From: Bactrocera neohumeralis
Taxonomy: Eukaryota; Arthropoda; Insecta; Diptera; Tephritidae
Reading direction: 5' to 3'
Length of the DNA: 64,000 nt
NCBI RefSeq assembly: GCF_024586455.1
Contig: NC_065921.1
Span: forward strand, 87,170,061 to 87,234,060
Each line of letters opens with the position of its first letter. Position 1 is the first letter of the stretch. Shown piece after piece: positions 12,320-24,130 of this stretch. The notes beneath the pieces are model-generated. The model did not search any database, was not told where the DNA came from, and saw only the letters and a list, made by a program, of their open reading frames with translations. Made by a program: the position numbers and the translations under genes.

Positions 12320-14850
12320 GAAATTTTTGTTTCTCTGAAGCATCCTGCATTTCGATTGCCAATTTGACTTATTTGACTTATCAAACAGCTGATCGCTGTA
12401 AACACACGTTGGGGTTAATTAATTTTTATGGAATTCTGCAAATCAAAATTTGATAAGCTTGTGCTATCGCGCTGAACCACAAACCTTTATCGAATTGCTA
12501 AATTCGAGTGGCAAACCGCTGATAAGCGTCGCTTGCAAGCCGATTGAAAACGGATGAGCTAAAGATTAAGATGGCGCGCAGCAAGTGACGCCTGACACGT
12601 GGACATTATTGGCACTTAACTGATGATATATGTACATACATATATGAGAAGTAATAAAAAGGGAAAAAAAAATTGCCAACGTAAACAAAACAAAGGAATA
12701 AAATCGGGGTTAAGAAGTAGTGAAGCGCATGCAAAAGTGTAGAAGTGCAAAAAAAGTGCCGAGGACACAATAAACAACAAAACTTTTTAAAAAGGCATGG
12801 GAAATAAAGCGACGTCCAGCTAGCAGGACAATAGAACGCCAAAATACAATAGCGCCGCCAAAAACAAAACAAAAAACATTAAAGATAAAAGCGAAATGAA
12901 TGAAGCGCCTTTTCGAAAGCGCACAGGGGTGAGTGGATTGAGCACGCGCTGCTTATGCAGAACTTACGCGACGCGCTGGCACAAAAGCATAAATGAGCCA
13001 CTATACATACATACATATGTATGCGTGTACATATTTATAATTTCACATGCAAATGTAGATATGTGTGTCTGTGCATGCAAATAGAAGTCAGGCAATGCCA
13101 CAAACACAGCGAAGGAAAAAGGTTGCAGCCGAAAAAGCAGCCGTTCTATAATTTTTAATAATAATTAAAGCAACAAATATGCAAAATTAACATAACAATA
13201 CATGCTAAAAACAAATACAACAACAATAAGGTTATCAAAGTGCGCCTGAAAACAAGAACTGACAGTGACAACTTAAGCGCTTCAAAGTGGCGCACACAAA
13301 CAAACATACAAATTAACATACACACATGTGTACATGTGTATGTGGCAGATCAGCAGTCAGCCGGCAACTAGCGCAAGCGTTGACCAGCATACAACACCCT
13401 TAGTGCCTTAGTGGATTTTTTAAAAGTCAAACAATAACAAAAACTATATGAAAGATTCCAGCAACAATTGCTGAGGCGACAAGTTGGTGCTGCCGGCATA
13501 GCCTGCCGCTAGAGGATTGCTTAAATGAGAGCGGCGTTAAAGTGAGGGAGGCTGCTCATACATACTTGTGAGTATGTGTGCGTGTGTGTGTTTATTCCCA
13601 GCGGGAATTTAATTTGCCGACGCGCGGCGGCGTTGCACACGTGTTGCCATTGTCAATGAGAAAAGCTTTTTACACACATACACATACATATATATTTATG
13701 TATGAAATACTCCGCCGTTGGAGTGAAAGCAAGCGCTCACACACTCTCCCATTGCAACTGTATGCACACACGCGCATATAAATATGCATGTTGCATGCAT
13801 CTATCGTGCCCCTGTGCCATATGAATCCCGTGTGTTGTTGCTTTTTCTGCAATTTTGTTTCCATTTTTTATTTTTCGCATTTCAACGTTGCTATATTTTT
13901 ACACTTCACTATACTCCTTTTTTAAATGGGGTTACAAAAGTAATTATAGTCATCAAGTAAAGCAGCAGTGGCAACAACAACAACAATAGTAAGTGAAAAA
14001 AAAAACAAATAAATATAAACTGAAGCGTGCCATGTTGCAAGCACAACAATCATGCTGCTATGGGCAGCCGCAGCATCATATGTGCTATAAAAACTACAAC
14101 AACAACAATAAACGGCAGCATAATAATAACAGTAGTAGTTATAATGATAATGGTAGGTAGCTAGTTGAGTCGCGGCAGTTCAGTCAGTCCATGTGGCACA
14201 TTATAAGGAAGCAAGCAGGGTGTGCGCGAAATGTCAGCTGATGGAAAGGGTTGCGCACGACCAGTGCCTGCTGGAAACATAACGACATATAGGTGGCTTC
14301 TAGTTTGCCGCTCAGGGTTGCCCGGGAGGCTGTGCGCCTTCTAAGCCACTGCGCCACTGCCCTTGTCGTTTTTATTGTTGTTGTTATTTGTTGTCAACTA
14401 TTACTTCTTTTTTTCAGTCTGTGTCCCTTGTGCCAACGCGGTTTTGCTCTGTTTAATTCACGGTTTTTATTCGTAATGAACTTGAGGGGAGCCCGCTTTT
14501 CCAGTTTTTCGCTGGACTCCTTTTATTAGTTGTCGAATTTGAGGGACCAAAAGCCCTGTGCAAAATTGCTTAGTTGCGCTTTGCAGTTTGATTATTAAAT
14601 TAACTGATCTGTGCGTAATTAAGAACTGGTTATGCCGGAATTACAAATCATACTTATCTGCCTATGTATTTGATGTCCGAAATTTTCGAATACACGTTGT
14701 ACTCAGGTATTGCTTGTTTGGTGAAGAGATTAGCGGAAAACAATTGTTTGGCGACACCAGGCCTTTCAGAATCTTCGGCACGCGCTTGAGTTGTAACACA
14801 AGTTTAAAAAAATCTAAAACTAACAGCGTCCAGTATGCTCATACAATTCG
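12320..14850. other. Low-repeat non-coding stretch rich in CAA and ACAT runs
   Basis: It contains ATACATACATATGTATGCGT near 13006-13025, CAA runs at 13972-13987 and about 14097-14109, and GT runs near 13580. Frames up to 114 codons lack motifs. The frame at 14558-14902 borders the non-LTR fragment that starts near 14860. Confidence 0.45.
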
Positions 14851-14859
14851 GGATCTGTT

Positions 14860-15645
14860 GATGAAGAGAACTTGCTTTATTGCGGTTATTTTGGGCAACT
14901 GAAAGTCCACCATGATTTGCATAATATTCCCTCTACCAGATTCTCAGACAGTCCATTACTATTTGCTGCCTATGAATGTATGGGGAGCTCTTTATTAATC
15001 TCAACTTCAGGCAACCAGATCACTGTAGCGTGTTTCAAACGGCTGCAGTTTGCTTTAGAGAGATGCGCATTCACTCCGATAGTAGAGCGGCTATAATGGC
15101 TTTGAGCTCGCTGATTACGCGCCTTCAGACGATTGGATTCGAGTCGGTACTCCGTTGTCCTTTTGCTTTCTAACTAAATAGACGTATATGTCTTCCATGA
15201 GCTCGGTATGCGCTGGTCAACAATCAAAACTAGTGCGATTGCGAGATTCTTCTGGACCAGAGTGAACCGTAAGAGATCCTCAGAACTACTTGCCTTTAGC
15301 AAAGCCAATTTCCCCGCAATTGTAGGAGCTCTGACGGGAGTTCTAATGCAGCACGACTAAACAGTTTGTCGGACGCTTTATGCCAAAGTTGTGTGGGGAA
15401 AGGCAAGCGGGATTATTTTAATACTTTTCTCTTTTGCCCGAATTTTGTCACCCTGAAATTAAAATATTTCGGTAGAAACAACTTTCGCGAACCTAGCGAA
15501 GGAGCTGTGGTAGATATTAATCGTCTCAACAAATTCGTCGATCTATGGTGTTCTGGTGATCTATTGTAAGGAATTTTTGGGTAAAACCAAGGATCAAAGT
15601 CCATAGTTGTCATATGGAGCTCCATTGATAGGATCAAACCTTCGA
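14860..15645 (+). pseudogene. Non-LTR retrotransposon 3' fragment (RNase H + C-terminus)
   Basis: Different plus frames give FRQPDHCSVFQT (about 15005-15040) and IHSDSRAAIMALSSLITR (about 15070-15120), core of the RNase H domain of Jockey/R1-like elements. Then DALCQSCVGKGKRDYFNTFL (15369 on) and NRLNKFVDL near 15525 give the Cys/His C-terminal module. A deletion lies between the two parts. The fragment ends where a minus-strand relative begins, near 15645. Many frameshifts; inactive. Confidence 0.72.
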
Positions 15646-16330
15646 CTTAAGTTAGGTTAGGATGCGAGGTCCATTGTGGTACCTAAAAACTTTTCTAAAC
15701 TAAAACATAAGACCCTTACAAATCGACAAAGCGCCTATCACAAATTTGTTGAATTGAAAAATGTCAGTTTCTGCTAGTCTTTTGATTTGCCAAAGGTAAG
15801 ACAACTCAGCTGGTTTTGCCTCAGTCGTGCACAGACGGTATTTTCTAGACCAAAAGGATCGCTCAGTCAAATAGGAACAAGTATTCATGCGGGCTCCATT
15901 GGTTCAGTGCTAGAATGCAAGACCCCAATGGAGATCCAATTCAGCTCCATTATATTTTGAGCGGGGCAAACGTCCCCCTCTGGCTAGCTCATCGGATTTG
16001 CAGTTACCAGGGATTCCGCTGTGACCTTGCACCCAAACGATTCTGATGATAAAGTAGCTAGATGCTATTTCCGGTAAGGGCAGACACTCCTTGACTAGCT
16101 TTCAGCGCACAGTTAGCGAGCTCAGAGGTAGTCTACTGTCGGACTGAATGTTCACCTCCTTGAAAGAAGCTGCACTTCGTAACAGTACGTCTACTGCCAC
16201 CTTAAGGCAGCCAATTCTGGCCGAAAAACAATACAGTGGTTCAGTAGTCTTAAGCTAAGATTGACAGAGAGCTCCTTACAGAAAACTATGCCACCAACCT
16301 TCCCTCTTATTTGCGACCATCTGTGAAAAA
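15646..16330 (-). pseudogene. Non-LTR retrotransposon 3' fragment (RNase H + C-terminus)
   Basis: Minus strand, from about 16325 leftwards: FTDG (first RNase H Asp), KVGGIVFCKELSVNLSLRL, and then IIRIVWVQGHSGIPGNCKSD with the conserved QGHSGIPGN catalytic-loop motif intact. DIFQFNKFVIGA follows near 15745-15790. The 3' end at 15651-15661 is GTTAGGTTAGG, that is CCTAACCTAAC on the element strand. It is 5'-truncated, with stops. Confidence 0.75.
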
Positions 16331-16339
16331 GCTCAGTGC

Positions 16340-18160
16340 TTCTCTTCTCCAGCGACTTCTCCCCATCCACATATCCCTCGCCGGTATGAGAGCAGGAAAG
16401 AAGCCGCCACGAGAAGCCTCTGCGATGCAGGGATCCAAGTTTTCAAGCATACCTTGTTCATATACTCCAGCTTATGTTTGTTTTACCTTACGCTATCCGC
16501 TAGTCTCGTGTTGAATAAATGTTTTAATTATAAAAGTCCTCTTCTTTTCTTATTTTCATTCTAAAATCTGATTTCCGCCACTTATGTCTGCTAACGAGTT
16601 TAGCGCTCGCGCACCCTAAAAGTGAAAAAAAATTCACAAATGTGCGAGTGCTCTTTAAATGAGATAAGTAAAAAAGTTGGCAGATTAAAGTCTGAGTATC
16701 GCACAAATCCCTTGATTGGAAAAGTGCTCTTAAGCAACTAAATAATACATTTATATACGAGTTTATAGTCTACAATCGCACTGAGTCTATCATTCATCAA
16801 TTCATTCGAGCAGACATTTCAACCACGCGATGCGATCGTTTTCTCGCTTGCGCTTCGCTACACACGAAAGGCAATGCATAAGTAGTGAAAACAAAGGCGA
16901 AGACCCACGAGAACTTATCGGACGCAGCATCACTGCCAATGGCAACACCATATACTACCCCCCGGAAGTGCGTGCGAACTGCCGAAGGAACTCAGCGGGT
17001 GAGGTTTGTGTGTGTTGTATGAGGAGGTAGAAATAAGGGCGCCGCACGGAGCTGCAATGTAGAGTTTATGTGCTACTTTATTGTTACCGCTGTTGTTGTA
17101 CATATGTACATATGTATGTGTGCATTTGTTGTTGTATACGCTTGCGGCCTGCTTGTTGCAGTTATTTTATTTGACAATGAGTTTGTTTGATTTCCAAAAA
17201 TGTAGGATATTTCCCCGGCTTTTAGCGTCGTTAACAAGCTGTGATTTCATTAAGGCATGCCTTTGCCTCAAATTAAAAATACTCGACATGTCTTCGGAGC
17301 GGGGTGTGGGGAGGCAAATGGCAAATAGCACTGCCGAATCTTACACGCTCGTCAAACAGTCACTCATTCAATTAGTCACCCAATCAGTTGAACACCCTTT
17401 CTCTTCGCTGGATGGATGTGCCAAGCAGGGTTGCAATTCTGCACAACTTCGGGCACACACGCATCCAGAAATTGCACATACTGCACTAGAGTCTTCGCCA
17501 GTGCCGTGCATTATCGCTGCAGGTCAATCTCGAGACGACGGTGTTTACTGCATTTATCCGAATATCAAATAAGCACACCCGCTCCACTCAGACGCTAAGC
17601 AACTCTTTCCTTCAGGCGCTCGTAGTCTTCAACGCTTAGGCTCTACCTGCCTTCGTACACATATAGCTGCTGGCTCGGCATTTGTAATCAATTTCATTTG
17701 AATATAAAATTTGCATTCGCTTTGTAATCCCCGGAGAGATTTTCAGCTGTTGTCTCGGCTTCCTGCATTGTTGTTCCAGCCCGGCCACTTTACTTATAGT
17801 CTGTCGCTCTTCCACTGAGTGAATGCATGCAAATCGCAGTCTTCACAAAATGCAAATTTTTGCGGAAAGCCAAGTGCGTAAGTGCCATGAATGGATGGAC
17901 GTCAGTTTTGACGTTCGCCATTGAAAGAGTGAAGGCAGTGGAGGGTTTTGAATGAGCGCAGTTGGTAGAAAGGCCGTGTGGTGGAATCAATGATTGTGAG
18001 TCGGTAAAATATGCATAGCTATCAGACGGTTAAAGCTGTGCTTATTCTTCACTTCACTTGACATTCACAAGTGTATCGATTAACATTGATTGTTTTGGTG
18101 TCGCGTTTGCACTGTGCCACTCACTGGTGTTGCACAAGGACGAATGCTTGATGTTTTATA
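16340..18160. other. Low-repeat non-coding stretch
   Basis: Apart from the small candidate exon listed separately, no domain was found. The 163-codon frame at 17081-17572 has no recognisable motif, begins in T-rich DNA and crosses an ACATATGTACATATGTATGT microsatellite. I treat it as chance. Confidence 0.4.
16785..16998 (+). other. Possible coding exon ending at a splice-donor-like site
   Basis: A frame free of stops from 16785 (first ATG 16830) reads DPRELIGRSITANGNTIYYP and EVRANCRRNSAG. It runs into CAGCGG|GTGAGG at 16998/16999, a good match to a 5' splice site. No family is recognised. No convincing branch/acceptor was seen upstream, and no partner exon is visible in the window. It is the most protein-like of the unassigned frames, but the evidence is weak. 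Confidence 0.15.
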
Positions 18161-18163
18161 TTT

Positions 18164-18950
18164 TTATTTGAACGGTTCCATGAATGTTTCATAAGCTTCT
18201 AGTGGGCATAAAAAGTTGAATAATATATTTAAGATCAGAGTTGACACTGGATTTGGAGTATTTCGGTACCAAATGATACCGGGCTGAGCCAAGAAATAAT
18301 GAACCAAGGTTTCGTTGTGTTTTTTTGTTGCGGTTATCGAATCCACGCCTGGATGGTAAGGTTCGGACTGGTTGTCATCGAAATCATCTAACAGTAGGCC
18401 CAGAGAACGTGGTGTATTGACGGGATCGGACCATAGAGAGAAGGGTGTTAGATGAGTGGGGTTTGCAAAGAGGTGGTTAGAGTCACGCGGGAACTCATTG
18501 CATCCTGGACATATATTTGGTATGTCAGGGTCGATTCTGGAAAAGTAAGAGTTTAACCTGATACAGCATACAGAACGTAGTAGCGAAGAGTCACTCAAGA
18601 CTGTCGTGGCAACGCGAACTCTTCGTCTGCAGTGGGTAGTGGTCTGACTCCAAGTACGCCATACACTTAGAGGGACTCGGTGATAGTCTCAATGGCTCCA
18701 TTGCGAATGGCAGCTAGTGCATGTCTGAAGTTAGTTGCGTCCGCAGACTTCGGCGCATCGTTCGATGTCGTCGACGTAATCAAGGAAGGATTTTTCGATG
18801 TTCCTAGGAGGCGGCAGCGCTGCAGGTTGAGGACTGCATGAATGGTTTTTGTGAAGACATTCCAGCATAAATTTCTTGGAGAGAAGCTCGTTATGGCGTT
18901 CCTTAACCGGAAGCATACGGGTCTCGCAGTGTAAGAGTTCAACCGAACAC
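18164..18950 (-). pseudogene. Jockey-type non-LTR retrotransposon 3' fragment
   Basis: Minus strand, from about 18945: LLHCETRMLPVKERHNELLS, KKFMLECLHKNHSC, NFRHALAAIRNGAI, then a break. The 144-codon frame at 18164-18598 follows, with RLNSYFSRIDPDIPNICPGC and NHLFANPTHLTPFSLWSDPV. This is the region downstream of the reverse transcriptase in Jockey-clade elements, ending with the CxxC...H motif. The last Cys of the module appears to be lost (HLFANP where HLFNCP-type is usual). The reverse transcriptase itself is missing. Frameshifts lie near 18600-18670. Confidence 0.8.
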
Positions 18951-18959
18951 ATATGGATA

Positions 18960-21900
18960 TCAGAAGGATCTTGCAGCTACACAGTTACTGTTTTAGCAGT
19001 TCTTTCTATTCACTAAGCTTTGCTGCGCCCGAATTCAATAATACTTAACTGGCAGAACCGGTTTGATCTAACTAATTGTATAACCTCAATTATCTAGCGG
19101 TCATCTTTTCAGAAGTTTGTAACCTTAGAAATCAGTTTGAGCCCGCATACTTTCCCTTACCACAGATGCTTAGAAAAAAAGCTCAAACCGAAGTGCTTAA
19201 CAAGCCACAGGAAAGCCGCCCAGCAGCTTATGACCGAAGTTTCCTAACCGAAATTTGCAAATATATATATGGAATCAACGAACCGACAAAGCACTTAAAG
19301 TATTTAAGTAATAAACTTTGCCATCCAATGTAAAAATAGCTGTGCACTCCTAGACAAACTAATAAACTTGGTCAACAAAGCAAAAGTAAAAGTATTGCTA
19401 AACTCCTATACAAGCCAACAACAAAGCCAAGTTGCGATGAATATGAGCGACACGGCCGTGGACGGGCCGCAGCTGAGGTGAAGAGATCGAAATCAAAATC
19501 AAAATCAGTTACGAAACAAGTTTATTGAACAATTTATCAATGAAAGCACCAAAAGTTTGGCACAAACACAACGCCGCAAGGAAACGCCAGGCGTCGCCAC
19601 TGGTGATGGGCGTCTATGAGGAGCGAGCTCGTGCGGCGTGCGTGAGTCTAGTGTGGCAGTTGAAATATGTTGAATGGCGAAACAAAAAGCCGAGTCGCCG
19701 TTAAGTTCGACAAGAGCAGTTCAACTTACGAGCAGCAAGCTAACTGCTTTGAGGGTTGGCCATGGATATTGGCCAAAGTCGTCGAAGTACTTTTAACAAA
19801 TTGGCAAAACTCGGCACGAAAACTGGTTTAACGCATCGCTTGGCCTTTTATTTCACTTATTTGTGATGCTTCTACGTAGCTAAGTGTGTGCCTCATGAGT
19901 AGGGGAACGCCAAAATATTGGAGAAGTTTACTTTGGCGCATACTTCTTCTATCGCCAGTGGGGGAAATGTCAGGCTGTTGGTGGTGTCTTGTGATAAATA
20001 GTTTGAAATGCGCCTTGTGCAACATTGGCAGCGCCGGCATTTGTGCAGCAGCGTGACTAACGCGACACAGCATTAAAGTCATTGAATGAAGAATGAATTG
20101 AATTGTGTGCGAAATGAATGACGAAAATCCGAGACGGCTGCGGCCTGTGATTGAACGAAGGTGCGTGAGCGCACAGAGCCACGCAGAAGATACAAAGCCT
20201 TGCAGAAGACACAAAGTGACGGCAGAAGACACAAAATGACGCCAGAATGCGCGCTAATGGCACAAGAGCTGGACGCCGCAGACAAAAGACAGCAAAGTGA
20301 TGGGTCGCATTAAGCAGAAGGATAACATACACACACACATACAACATACACATACATACATGCTTCGGGTAAAGGACACGCCGCCGCTTTGCGGTGCAGC
20401 AGCAAGTCAACGACGTGTGAGGCATTCAAAATCGCACAAGCTAAGCCGCTATAAATTGCAGTGCAAAAATATCCCGCTTTTAATAACTGTGCATGTGTGC
20501 GTGCGAAGCAACAAACGACACCGGAATTACAAACGGCAGCTTCGGCGCGCTTTGTTTTTCAATAACTGTTCGGGCCGCAAAAATGGAAAGCCGTGCGTTG
20601 ACTGCGTGGGGCCAGTGTATTGTCTATGCAAAGCCTTGGCGTACGCGGACGCATTTGTTTCAAGGCAAATGATGGATTTCAAAGCAGGATTAAATGCGGC
20701 AGCGGTGAGGGCGCAGAATGGCTGGGTGTGGCAAGGAATGCGTAGACAATATGCCTACTTGACGGCGAAGGTGACGCCAAGGGCACGCACCAAAGGAGGA
20801 CTCTGTAGTGCCGGAGATATTGGTAATGCCAGCGATGTTTGTTGTGCCGCAGATGTTTGTTGTTTGTGTGCTGAAGTGCCTTTGCTATTGTTTGCTTTGT
20901 TTTTGCACGAGAAATGTCAATCACAACGCAAATTAAATACGCTTAAGGCGGTAATAGTGATGAATATGCGCCAGATGGGGTGCAGCCGACGCTGTCAGGA
21001 CTACAGCGCGTGCATGACAGTCGGCTTGTGAGCGGTGTGAGCGCATAAATCAAGCGTTAAAATATGTATAACCCAAATATTATAATGTCAATATTGAAAT
21101 TATGCGACAAAACCAATAATAACAAATTGTAGTTGGCAACGCGCATGTTGCATAAACATACTATATACCATATGTAGGCATGTAACTTCCTGCTGACCCT
21201 GCTGTGGGTGTCAGGAGCTCAACTGACCGCACTGCACGCACACAAAGGCGCTCCAAACAAAGCAAAACCAGGACCAACGAGGTCCGTGCAACGCCGCACT
21301 GGCATGGATTTAGGGATTACCCGATCCAACTCAACAGCCGCACGCTTATTTGTATATGTTTACTATATATGTATGTGTATGTGTTTGTTGGTAAGCTTGC
21401 TGGTTTGTGTGTTTACGCCATGAAGGGTCGGTCGCTCGTTCGGCACGAATGCGTGGCATGATACGAGTACGTGGTCATGGTAATTTATATAAGGATTTAA
21501 ATGGGATCACAGACATAAAAGCTGCAATAGCAACAACAACAACAGCCAACGCACAACAAATGATAAATACAATTGCCAAGCAATCAGCAGTGATGCGCAC
21601 ACACTAAGCCACGACTAGTTGTGCCACAAGCCCGAAATCAATACACTATATGCTTTTGTTGTTGTTTGGCATGTTGTTTTGCCTATGCGTTCGCAAGCTT
21701 CCAACAAGCACGCACGCATTTCGGTTGCTTAGTTTAGTTTGTCTAGTTATTTGTCACTGCTTGTTGTTTGCTGTTGTTACTGTTGCTGTTGCCTTCAAGC
21801 TTCCACGGCCTGCTGTTGGCTAAAGAAAATTACGCAATGAGGCGAGTAGCTGGCGTACACGCACAAATAAATAAATAATTTGGTCACGTGCTGCATAATC

Positions 21901-22210
21901 ACACTGTACATAGTATTATTATCCAAGCGCACAACAACAACAACAACAAAGACGCCTCTAATAAAATTGCATACTCAACTTAAGTGCGCGCTAATACCTA
22001 CCGCGCTGCTTGGCAACTGCGCCACATACATACCCACGCACACGCACACACACACAAGTATCACATAATTGCAAACATACTCGCTTACCCGTTTTAGTGT
22101 AATTGGAGATTTTATAGCATCCACTTTGTCTCTTAGACATACTCTCATCATCTGTATATACTTATCATGTTGTTGTTCATCAAAGTTGTTTACCTTTTTT
22201 ATTGCACAAC
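18960..22210. other. Long low-repeat non-coding stretch
   Basis: This is one of the largest transposon-free stretches. It holds CAA runs at 21531-21545 and 21932-21949, a CA-rich run near 22038-22055, an AATCAAAATCAAAATCA run near 19488-19505 and a 20-bp tandem repeat at 20183-20243. The 244-codon frame at 20297-21031 has no recognisable domain, is overlapped by minus-strand frames, and begins in a CACACATACA run. No gene is called. Confidence 0.4.
20183..20243. repeat. Three-copy ~20-bp tandem repeat
   Basis: GCAGAAGAYACAAAG begins at 20183, 20202 and 20222, with units of 19-20 bp. It creates repeated Ser/Val/Leu-rich runs in the overlapping minus-strand frames. Confidence 0.8.
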
Positions 22211-22216
22211 TTCTAA

Positions 22217-22565
22217 GTGCAGACAGCTGAAGGCAAAATAAAAAAGTATCATTTTACTGTAACGCAGAAACGTGTGAATTTGCGACCGCTGTCCCTAACC
22301 GAAGCGAATATTAAAATCAAGCTGACGAATTACACCAACCGAAGATCTTGGCAGATAACATATCCAGATACGAGCGCTCTAAAAACATGCGCTTTACCAG
22401 CAGCTTCCATATACGCAGCGTTGCAACTTGAGGAACGAATCAATTATAAAGTTCTGATTGGCGACCACTTCCGCTGGTGTACACAGTTCGGCTGAAGGCT
22501 CTGTACATGACACTTAAAAGCTCGAAAGGGTTCTTAAGGCTCCGCCAAACCTAACCTATTCCCAA
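22217..22565 (+). other. Unassigned frame ending near a CCTAA tract
   Basis: A 92-codon frame (22217-22495) reads NRRSWQITYPDTSALKTCAL and INYKVLIGDHFRWC. No family is recognised. About 55 bp after its stop lies ACCTAACCTATT (22549-22560), like the tails of the non-LTR fragments. It may be part of an old retroelement. This is inference. Confidence 0.25.
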
Positions 22566-22919
22566 CTAAAGACTCTCCCACGGGACGCCTGGACTAAGTA
22601 TTACTTCATGAGAGAGAAGAAGACATTTAAGTCTCCTCTATTCTACGGACTGACTGACGCCTAATCGGTTGTAAATGTCTCAATACACTCTATAGTATGT
22701 ACGTCGGACAATATGGATTCAAGACTTGATATTTGTATTAGTAGATTCTAAAGCACCCATGACTACTGCGTATTTGGATCAGGTGGAAATCCAGGTGCCC
22801 ATGTTGTCTAGTTATCCACGTATGGATGACAGGTATAAGTCTATGGGTTGACCGTCCTTTGGTTGAGGATTGCCATCGTCGCTGCCATATAATTATGCTT
22901 TTCTTTCTCTCCTCTCGTC

Positions 22920-23110
22920 TCTAAGTCGTGTGCAAAACTTCAAGACTGGTTCGCATATATACAGAAGGGCGAAGCAACGGACGGTCTCGGCAAAATCAAC
23001 TCAGTTCGTCATGCGGATCATTTAGATATATGCCATATTTTGGAAGGTCTCCGAAACTTCCTTCTGGGTGTTAGAAACTTTGTATACCCTGTCCAAAGTA
23101 TAATAATTCC
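22920..23110 (+). repeat. Dispersed GTATGGCAGCTATA repeat, terminal part
   Basis: TCAACTCAGTTCGTCATGCG, GGTCTCCGAAACTTCCTTCT and GGTGTTAGAAACTTTGTATA occur in order. This is the end segment that follows the two-unit body in the longer copies, in the opposite orientation to 11830-12310. Confidence 0.55.
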
Positions 23111-23199
23111 TACAGATGAAGGACGGTGTGGGTTTAAGCGATTTATAGGTAAGAAGCTCTTAAAAAATCGTGTCTGAGCGAAGCTTCAGTTTTTATCAC

Positions 23200-23410
23200 A
23201 CTAATCTGATCAAAATGAAAACACTCCTGCTCTAAAAGTATTCGATTCAGTAGCCGCCGGTGAAAACAGGGAAATAGGAAGACCAGGTGGGGAACGTTCC
23301 GGCTACACTTAGAATCTCGCATTAACAACAAACAACGAAAAGGAAGAACGACTCGGCTATAATTGCGTAAGAGGTGTTTTCGCCAATAAAGAAGAAAAAA
23401 TCGGATCACC
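23200..23410 (+). mobile_element. RTE-like non-LTR element, extreme 3' end
   Basis: Plus strand reads DQNENTPALKVFDSVAAG, then after frame changes EERLGYNCVRGVFANKEE, and ends in CAATAAAGAAGAAAAAA. The same protein tail and AAAGAAGAA end occur at 43.08, 46.68, 51.51, 52.05, 55.5 and 61.9 kb. In full elements this segment follows the reverse transcriptase. RTE-like assignment is inferred from family memory. Confidence 0.6.
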
Positions 23411-23489
23411 AGTACTTCCTTATCCCTTTGATGAGCTCCCTTCAGATTAATATCGCGTTGCATTTGCTTCAAGAAAAAATTAATTAACT

Positions 23490-24130
23490 AAAAATATCCA
23501 GGCTTTAACCTCGTTTCGCATATCGGCCAGAAGTATCTTGAAATGTCTACTGGTTACCAGAACACATAAACTTCGCGAACTATGAGACAGCAGACGATAT
23601 TGCTAAGATCAAAAATATATTGTCCATACGACATTCTGAATAGAACCATGACAAGGAAAATCAAAACGCAATAGAACGATCTGCCTGGATGTAAAACTGA
23701 AAAAGTCATGTGCAAACGGAAGACCGGAAATATAATATCATAAGCCATATACATAATTCTTACTGACAGTCGATAGAAGAGACTGTAAGAACATGATTAA
23801 ATTGCTCATTGCTCATTGTCTGTTGGTACGTCTACAAAATGGGCTGACAGATCGAGAAAACTGCAGGAAATGTCAATAGCATGGCGCTAGCAAAACAATA
23901 GAGCATCTCCTGTGCCCTTGTGCCGCACTGGCAAGGCTAGGCTTTAAGCGTTTCAGGGCCCCACGATAGGAGACACTGGAAGACGTATCATCAGCGAGGT
24001 CACAGATTGTCTTGAACTTCACATCGGGCGCAAGCAAACAAGGACTTCGTAACGGAACTCCTGCTGGCAGTGCAAAGCACCAAAATTGGTCTATGCGTGG
24101 CTCATTAGCTACCAGACTAATCTAACGAAA
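23490..24130 (+). pseudogene. Non-LTR retrotransposon 3' fragment
   Basis: Plus strand: near 23778 SRDCKNMIKLLIAHCL, then LTDRENCRKCQ and KTIEHLLCPCAALARLGFKR (about 23900-23960), the Cys/His C-terminal module. Its start, TTAACCTCGTTTCGCATATC at about 23506, matches 30237-30256. Its end, GGCTCATTAGCTACCAGACT at 24099 followed by AATCTAAC, matches 31459-31490. It is therefore the same subfamily as the copies at 30.1-31.5 kb. Confidence 0.72.

Noticed and set aside
17081..17572. 163-codon frame
   Set aside because: No recognised domain, and it begins across an ACATATGT microsatellite. Overlapping frames exist.
20297..21031. 244-codon frame
   Set aside because: Starts in a CACACATACA run, has no recognisable domain, and minus-strand frames cover the same interval.
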